Of a stretch of DNA of 64,000 nucleotides, positions 58,289 to 64,000 are shown piece by piece. The stretch lies in the NCBI GenBank assembly GCA_022702545.1, contig JAHRBC010000004.1:5238001-5302000 (forward strand), read 5' to 3'. Each line of letters starts with the position of its first letter. Within the stretch, counting starts at the first letter, position 1. Source of the stretch: Phycomyces nitens. Taxonomy: Eukaryota > Mucoromycota > Mucoromycetes > Mucorales > Phycomycetaceae. The position numbers were made by a program, and so were the translations under genes. The notes below the pieces were generated by a model, which saw only the letters and a list, made by a program, of their open reading frames with translations, did no database searches and was not told the origin of the DNA.

Positions 58289-59302
58289 ATGAAGGCCGTC
58301 TTTGTCTCTCTCTTCACCATCCTTGCTGCCTCCTTGGCTTCCGCCCAATCCTCCATCCTCCCCTACTACATCACTGCCCCTTTGCCTGGTGTTTCTTACA
58401 CCGCTGGAGAGACGTATGTAGACCGTTGTTGACTATTTTAAATGTGGCATTTATTAATTTTTGCTTAATTCTGTAGTGCAAAGATTAGTAAGTACTAAAC
58501 GAAATAAGTCTATTCAGCATTTAGACTACAAACCCTGTTTAAGAGATCAAAGCCTAACCTTCTTTTCTTTAATCAGCCTGGGCTAACGGTGCTAGCGAGC
58601 AGGTTACTATTGATGTAATTGGTGGTGCCATTGCCACTGCCATGCAGCCTACTGGCAAGACCTTCACTGCCGATGGTGCCTCTGGCACTGCCGAGTGGGT
58701 TGTAAGTATTATTTTCCTTAGCATATATCAAGCTACTCTCGTGCCTGTAGCCCATTACTGGGTATCGTGTAACATTTCTCAACACGTTTTCTTACTCTAT
58801 TTTATTGTCTCCGTTTTTCAGGTTCCCGCTGACCTCGTCTCCACCGCCATCCAGTACGCCTTCCAGATCCACTACAGTGCCAACGGTGTCGAGTAAGCTT
58901 ATACCCGAAACATGGGTTATCTTGGTAAAATATCATTAACATTATTCTCTTCCTAGTAACTCTGTCTTCTCTGCCTCCTTCTACATCAACCCCAGCACTG
59001 TTGTTGCCTCCTCTGCTCCTGCCTCTTCTGCCCCTGTCGCCTCTGCCTCTGGAAGTGCCGCTGCCAACGCTTCTCACCCCGTCTCCCATGCTGCTTCCCA
59101 CAGTGCTTCTGGTAGCGCCTCTCACAGCGCCACCCGCTCCAACGCTGCTTCTGGTACTGTTGCCGTAGCCTCCCGTTCCAGCGCTCCCGGTGCTTCCTTG
59201 GCCGCATCCACCGTTCCCTCCCCCGATAGCGCTGCCGGTGCCCTCAAGTTGACCGCCTTTGCTATTGCTGCCCCCGCTCTTGTCGCTGCCGCTCTCTTCT
59301 AA
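58289..59302 (+). CDS. Ser/Ala-rich GPI-anchored surface protein
   Basis: Five exons (58289-58413, 58477-58487, 58577-58701, 58822-58892, 58957-59302) encode 225 residues; exon 2 is 11 nt. A signal peptide (about 1-19, ending ASAQ) precedes one beta-sandwich of the Kre9/Knh1-like Ser-Thr-rich GPI family (YYITAPLPGVSYTAGETAKITWANGASEQVTIDVIGG ... QYAFQIHYSANGVDNSVFSASFYI is split over exons). A Ser/Ala-rich, probably O-glycosylated stalk of about 95 residues follows. The hydrophobic C-terminus (LTAFAIAAPALVAAALF) is preceded by small residues (DSAAG), as required for a GPI anchor. It is likely a cell-wall or plasma-membrane protein. The tiny exon restores the family's TAKITW motif. Confidence 0.87.
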
Positions 59303-59555
59303 AGAGCTAAAGCTATTCAATGAACGATTCACTTGGTGCCATTGATTACCTTGTTTGATTATTATTTAGAACCCTTGCATTATACCTTTTGGTTAAAGGA
59401 TTTATATTAAAAAAAAAAGACAAGAACTTGGCACTATTATCCCGTTTATTTCTTTCTTTTCTTTTCTTTTTCTAGAACCTTTTTTTTCTTAAAGTGGTAT
59501 CAATGAATAATTACAACAATAATAACAGATAATAAATAATAAATAATAAATAATA

Positions 59556-59590
<35 letters not shown>

Positions 59591-59689
59591 TAATTTGATG
59601 CTCTTTTCTTCTCTTGAGAATTGTTTAAAGACATGAAATGCATGTCAAGCAATGCATATATAGAATTGTATATATGGTCACATAATCTC
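59303..59689. other. Convergent intergenic region with AAT repeat
   Basis: 3' flanks of two convergent genes. A long AATA/AAT microsatellite spans about 59529-59594. Confidence 0.7.
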
Positions 59690-60523
59690 CTACAGCAAGC
59701 CGTCGTTTCTAAACAGCATCATATATTGATATCCTGTATGCGCAGTAGTAAACTCATGGTTACTCAGCCCAACACTTTCATAATCATACTCGTATTCACA
59801 AGACAATTGAGCAGTAGGAGGCACAATCGCCTCGACAAATTCACGGAGTAGATCACTAGCTACGTTTGGAGCAGAGCACGGATGATAGTCAATCTAAGAA
59901 AAATGTTATTTTACTTTGCAATTAAACTACTTTTTAATTATCAAAAGGACCAAGCTCTGATTTCTTACCTCTAGTAAAAGCCCCTTGTAGGCCGAGCCTA
60001 GTAAGATGTTTGCAACTCTCAGAGTAAAATCGCCAATATCATAACTAGTTCCCTTTGGGATGTACGAGTGGATATACATGTAAGTCAATAGGTCTGTAAC
60101 ATTCCATTTGGTATTACCTCGACGACAACGCTTTGACGCAATTGCCATAGATTCTTTAATCGCGAAAGAATAATCTCCATCTCCTTTTCAGCCTCTACTA
60201 CCACACTACCATCAACCATACAGTAAACCTGGCCAGGCTGTTGAGCCAGAGACACTTGGTAAAGAAATCTATTGTCCTTTACTACTGCCTGACGCATGGC
60301 CTGATTGATATCACGATGTACCTTGACAGATAGTGACCAAGGACCAGTGTTTTTTCCCTGCAGGGATTTGGTAACATGTTCGGCAATAGATGCGAAATCA
60401 CGCATTCCAGTTGCATTCTTCCATCGTACAAGACTTTGTGGTATTGATGAACGATAGGAATTGGATTGGTAAAGACATCAAGAGGGTAAAGGATTAATGT
60501 TCAACTCACCATGTGACACCCAT
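59690..60523 (-). CDS. MED20: Mediator complex subunit MED20
   Basis: Four exons (60523-60510, 60433-60118, 60052-59969, 59893-59690) encode 205 residues. The start exon is only 14 nt; joined, it gives MGVTCLVRWKNA, the conserved MED20 start. Later blocks also match fungal MED20/Srb2: QVYCMVDGSVVVEAEKEMEIIL, GDFTLRVANILLGSAYKGLLLEIDYHPC, LLREFVEAIVPP, and the C-terminal HTGYQYMMLFRNDGLL. MED20 has a TBP-like fold and sits in the Mediator head with MED8 and MED18, contacting RNA polymerase II. The third exon joins across a 65 bp intron, giving VVVEGTSYDIGDF in frame. Confidence 0.9.
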
Positions 60524-61327
60524 GGTTCGAACAAGTGCCTTTGAAGTGGAGAGCAAGAATGGCAGGAGAACGTGGCTTAGTGACTTGCATAATTTCAAAA
60601 AGTCTATTGACGGCCTTTTTCTACAGTTCATTTTTAGTGGGGTCTACAAGAGGAATTTGGGTCGTTATTTTTTAAGGCATTCTTTCAAAAAGTTTATTAC
60701 TTCTTTGCGACCAAAGGTCTAGAATGTGTGTTTAGAATTGCGTGCCAAGTGGGTATGAGATGTATTGAGCCTTGTAAAAATAAACCGAGTGGGTTGATAG
60801 ATTAAAAACGGACGTGTGAATCATCCCATTTGAAAACACACTGGTACACAATGTCAAAATAGCCCAATATTATCATTAGTACCTTTTTGTAGTGATCCAA
60901 AAAAAAGTGTCCTAGGACGCAAATACATCTTTTGCTTAGAATTCATTGCTTTATACTTGCTTGAGTTCATATGGGTAGCCAACCTCTCTTGACTGGGAAT
61001 CAAAGCATGAGAAAAAACAGGATCGGTTTATTCCCTTTAGAATGTGGCAGCTGATCAAGATTTGTTTATGGAGCCTATAAGATATAGATGTAACCTGGGC
61101 GTGAGACATGGCTCTCAACAGGTCAGATACATGCTCTTTGTGAGAAAGATTGGAATGTTGTAACCTCAATTCTAAGTTTGGGCCAATATTCTTCTGGCCG
61201 CATGAATGTCGGGACTCTTCTGTTGACATGCAAGTGTGGGCGCATTTTCCCTGTGCTTATTTTGTGGTGTGATGGCAGAACGGAGGCCATCAGAAATCAT
61301 TTTCTCATGAAACAAGAATGAAAAAAC
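60524..61327. other. Divergent intergenic region
   Basis: This region lies between the divergent MED20 and Cys-rich genes. Two ORFs with ATG starts (60520-60722 +, which overlaps the MED20 start, and 60951-61229 -) show no recognisable motif and no supporting promoter; I treat them as probable chance ORFs. Confidence 0.4.
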
Positions 61328-61335
61328 TATAAAAT
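61328..61335 (+). promoter_or_regulatory. TATA box of Cys-rich gene
   Basis: TATAAAAT lies 65 bp upstream of the ATG at 61393. Confidence 0.5.
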
Positions 61336-61392
61336 GCACCATGTCAAATGTAATCAAGGTCATCTACTTTACTTTTTGTTCTATCTTTTATC

Positions 61393-61806
61393 ATGGACTC
61401 CCAATTCCCACCCGAGCAAGACACCAGCAATTACTTTGATGCTGATACTGTCATGATCAATGGGTTCAGCTTCTGCAATCGCCACGGCAAAGAAGTCTGT
61501 GAAAGGTGCCCTACTGACAACCGGTATTGCAACAATGAGACAGTCAATGACATGCTCCTTGAGAAGCTCAGTGAAGAAGAGCTGACAACCAAATGGAAGG
61601 GGGACGAGCGTGATCCCTTTGACATCTCTCACAAATGGGTTCGGTATAATGGAAAGCCTGCCTGTACTGCTCACAGATTAGTCGGCTGCAACGACTGCTT
61701 CAATTGGGGAGAGCAGCTCTATCGCGGCATTCATGGTGGAAGAAAGCCAAGGGTATCTCGTCTGGCCAACAAAAAGAACCGGGAAAAGAAGGATATCCTC
61801 AGTTGA
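61393..61806 (+). CDS. Small Cys/His-rich protein, unknown
   Basis: A single exon of 137 codons with TATA box. Two Cys/His clusters look zinc-binding: FCNRHGKEVCERCPTDNRYCN (residues about 27-47) and ACTAHRLVGCNDCFNWGEQL (about 94-113), each with a C-x2-H (or C-x2-H-like) and C-x2-C pair. A charged helix lies between them (NDMLLEKLSEEELTTKW) and the C-terminus is very basic (RKPRVSRLANKKNREKK). There is no signal peptide. I do not recognise the family. A small zinc-binding protein acting in nucleus or cytosol is plausible. The start is the first ATG after the TATA box. Confidence 0.7.
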   Translation: MDSQFPPEQDTSNYFDADTVMINGFSFCNRHGKEVCERCPTDNRYCNNETVNDMLLEKLSEEELTTKWKGDERDPFDISHKWVRYNGKPACTAHRLVGCNDCFNWGEQLYRGIHGGRKPRVSRLANKKNREKKDILS

Positions 61807-62072
61807 TTCTCTTACATCTCAACGACGCCTGGGACTAGCCCTTGTCGACTTTTATATATATATATTTTAAAATCTGTCAATAAATCCTACTGTTCAATTG
61901 AATGTCTTTATGCTTCCATTTGGGCTGGGCGTGGGCACGTTATAAACATGGACCCAGGAAATGAACTGTTTTGGAATATCATATGGCCAAGTGGGGGGCA
62001 CGATATTATATGCCATGCATTGTGTCAATTTCACACTAATTTTTGGTTTATTTTCACAACATATCAATTTGT

Positions 62073-63452
62073 CTAGATACCCAACTCTTCTTTGAATCTT
62101 CTCACAGTCTCTGCATCAGCACTGTTCTTTAGGACGTCATCACTCAACTTTATGACACGCTTTCCATTGCACTCGCTCATCTTGATTACAATGTTCAAAG
62201 GCTTGCTCTTTTGACTAGGGTCACTGGCCTTCTTGAAATCATTTGTCAGAGAAGTGCCAATACCAAAACTAGCCTTGATGCCTGCCTTCTCCGACAGACT
62301 AACGAGCTGAACAGCGCGTTTGACATCCAATGCATCTGAGAATACAATCATCTTTGTGCTTGGGTCAACGCCAATAGACTTGTAATGGTCTACAATAGTG
62401 GAAATAAACTTGATTGCATCTCCAGAATCTTGGCGGACTGCAATATACTTGTCTGCAAGGTCCTTGTTGAAGTCCTGGAGGAATACCTTGGTTGTGAAAG
62501 TATCCGTGAGAGCAATACCGAGGTTGCCTTGATAAGTCTCGTACCAACGCTCGAGTGTGGTACGATTAGCATGCTTAATGCCTTCAAGAGCAGATACTGC
62601 CATAAAGAACTCATGGGCTAATAAAAGAAATGAACAGTGAGCGGTCGATTCTTGTTTGTTTTTTTATAAATAATAAAGATGTGTGTGTATACATATGTAT
62701 AAGTGTGTGTATTTTACCAAGTGTGCCAATTGCTCTGACACCGTACTTCTTGGCAAGGTAAACGTTACTTGTGCCTGTGACGCCACCCTTGATGTCAGGA
62801 TTCTCCTTCAAGAGTGCTTGGTATTCGGCATGGATAGCACCCATTACAATGTCGTGGGTCTTGAAATCACGGCGTCTACGAGTACCAAACTCAGAAAAAT
62901 GACAGCCATTGGTCACCAAAGCTCTTGTCTTTTCCTTGGCCTGTTCTTCCTGACCATCGTAGGTCCAATCCCGGTCAACGAAGCGGAAATAGGCTTCGGA
63001 AATCAAGGCAAGTACAGGCACTTCATATAGAATTGTCTCATGCCACAGACCCTTGATGGTCAAGCTGAGGGTTTCGGTACTGGCATCAAACTGTGCGTGA
63101 ATCTGTTCCTGAGGACGGAAGCGGAATTTGGCAAGGTAGTCTATGTAGCTCTGATCGAAAAAGGGGAAACTGGCCATATATTCGCGCTCATCAGCTGTGA
63201 GGACAAGAGACTCCATAACTAATGGTATTTAATTAGTACGCTTGTTGGTCTATATTTTATATGCTTCCTACGGTTAATTTGTTCCTTGAGCCAGTTAAAG
63301 GCCTCTTGGTTCAGACTAAGCTCCTTTTCGCGGTTGGTAAACTGATAGACAACCTGAGCATCCTTGTAATGCTGAAGAGCACAATGCTGCATGGTGAACT
63401 TGTAAAGGTCATTATCGAGAATAGAGGCAAGTGCCATTTGTGATTGCTCCAT
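62073..63452 (-). CDS. NPT1: Nicotinate phosphoribosyltransferase
   Basis: Three exons (63452-63272, 63218-62718, 62617-62073) encode 408 residues. Diagnostic stretches are [82 protein letters not shown] (with the conserved active-site His after GTLA), YIAVRQDSGDAIKF, IVFSDALDVKRAV and FGIGTSLTNDF. It makes nicotinate mononucleotide from nicotinate and PRPP, the entry step of NAD salvage. Length agrees with yeast Npt1. All junctions (GTAGGA and GTAAAA donors) keep the frame. The ATG at 63452 immediately precedes the conserved N-terminal block. Confidence 0.95.
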
Positions 63453-64000
63453 CGTGATGCGCAGTCGATGGAATATCAAGGAATTGTCGGGAAAAGTTTC
63501 CCCTGGTTATATGCTTTGTTCAAGCCAGTCACGACAAGAGAGATCAAAGAAGAATGTCAAATTGGGTTGCAGTCACAATGATTCTCGAAAGAAAGGCCAA
63601 TCAAAATTGATGCTTTGTGTCAAGTAATAAAGTAGATAGTCTACCGTGTACTCCATAGCACAGACCTGTCAACTCTTTAAATGGTTATGGAAATCCTTGG
63701 CATAAATATTATTGTTCAGAAACACTTGGAGATTTCACATCCTTTTTATCCGACACAATGGGTCATTCGATCTCCAAGTCTACAGTTCAAAAAACTATTG
63801 GTAGAACCATCATGAATTTTTATAAGGTGGATAAAAGTTACAGTCCTTCAAAGTAGATAAGAAAAAGCAATTAACATTTGGTAATTACTTTAATAAAGTC
63901 AATCCGAGATGGGATCGCGTCATTTGTGGTGAGGAGCCAAGATTTCTGTTTTTTTTTTCCTAAATACAGAAAAATAATGCACAAAATGCGATGATTATGC
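63453..64000. other. Intergenic end of window
   Basis: Upstream region of the NPT1-type gene. I see no gene, RNA or strong promoter motif in it. Confidence 0.45.

Noticed and set aside
60520..60722. Plus-strand ORF starting inside the MED20 start codon region
   Set aside because: It overlaps the MED20 first exon, has no TATA box or family match, and its composition is like intergenic DNA. Most likely a chance ORF.
60951..61229. 92-codon ORF on the minus strand between MED20 and the Cys-rich gene
   Set aside because: It starts with ATG but shows no motif, hydrophobic segment or promoter. Kept as a possible orphan but not supported.

Overview
The window is a stretch of a fungal nuclear genome, most likely an early-diverging filamentous fungus of the Mucoromycota (Mucorales-like). 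The evidence is as follows. Genes are split by short introns (mostly 44-130 bp, GT-AG, with CTAAC/CTGAC-like branch sites). Intergenic DNA is very AT-rich and full of TA, AAT and CA microsatellites, while coding DNA favours C-ending codons. The gene set includes a fungal NIS-type siderophore synthetase (the rhizoferrin-synthetase type), an EPG5 homologue (absent from yeasts), a WOPR-domain regulator, and fragments of a protein family that looks multi-copy. The species cannot be named from the sequence alone.

Layout. 1-5.0 kb: UFD1/zinc-finger protein (-), stand-alone response regulator (+), nuclear-encoded mitochondrial ribosomal protein uS3m (+), CCCH-RWD protein (-). 5.4-9.5 kb: SSD1-like RNB protein (+). 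9.7-14.5 kb, minus strand: a small secreted Lys/Asn-rich peptide, a RasGEF protein and a universal-stress-domain protein. 16.3-23.7 kb, plus strand: mitochondrial HSP60, WOPR regulator, MFS transporter, 14-3-3 protein. 24.0-26.5 kb, minus strand: an all-helical unknown and GOLPH3/Vps74. 26.5-33.3 kb: a long intergenic region with ATCWGATAA (iron-GATA) sites, then the NIS siderophore synthetase and hydroxyacid-oxoacid transhydrogenase. 34.6-45 kb, plus strand: F-box/WD protein, a small unknown, ribosomal protein eL6, DUF2433-RRM fusion, vacuolar aspartic protease. 45.2-52.3 kb: a 2349-codon uninterrupted EPG5 homologue. 52.8-57.5 kb: a repeat-derived island. It holds an inverted duplication of multi-copy gene fragments and a roughly 2 kb element with about 400 bp inverted ends that carry decayed Tc1/mariner-type transposase sequence. 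58.3-63.5 kb: Ser/Ala-rich GPI-type surface protein, Mediator subunit MED20 (-), a small Cys-rich unknown, nicotinate phosphoribosyltransferase (-).

Most genes are housekeeping and adjacent genes are not obvious pathways. Two themes recur. The first is signalling and stress (response regulator, SSD1 with Cbk1-type sites, RasGEF, 14-3-3, WOPR, USP, HSP60). The second is the endolysosomal/Golgi system (GOLPH3, EPG5, vacuolar protease). The most noteworthy signals are the iron-type GATA sites upstream of the siderophore synthetase, the animal-type autophagy tether EPG5 in one giant exon, the repeat island, an apparent non-GT splice donor in the USP gene, and several very small exons (6-15 nt). 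Gene models were built by hand from splice consensus, reading frame and family similarity. Exon edges are given to the base but are predictions.
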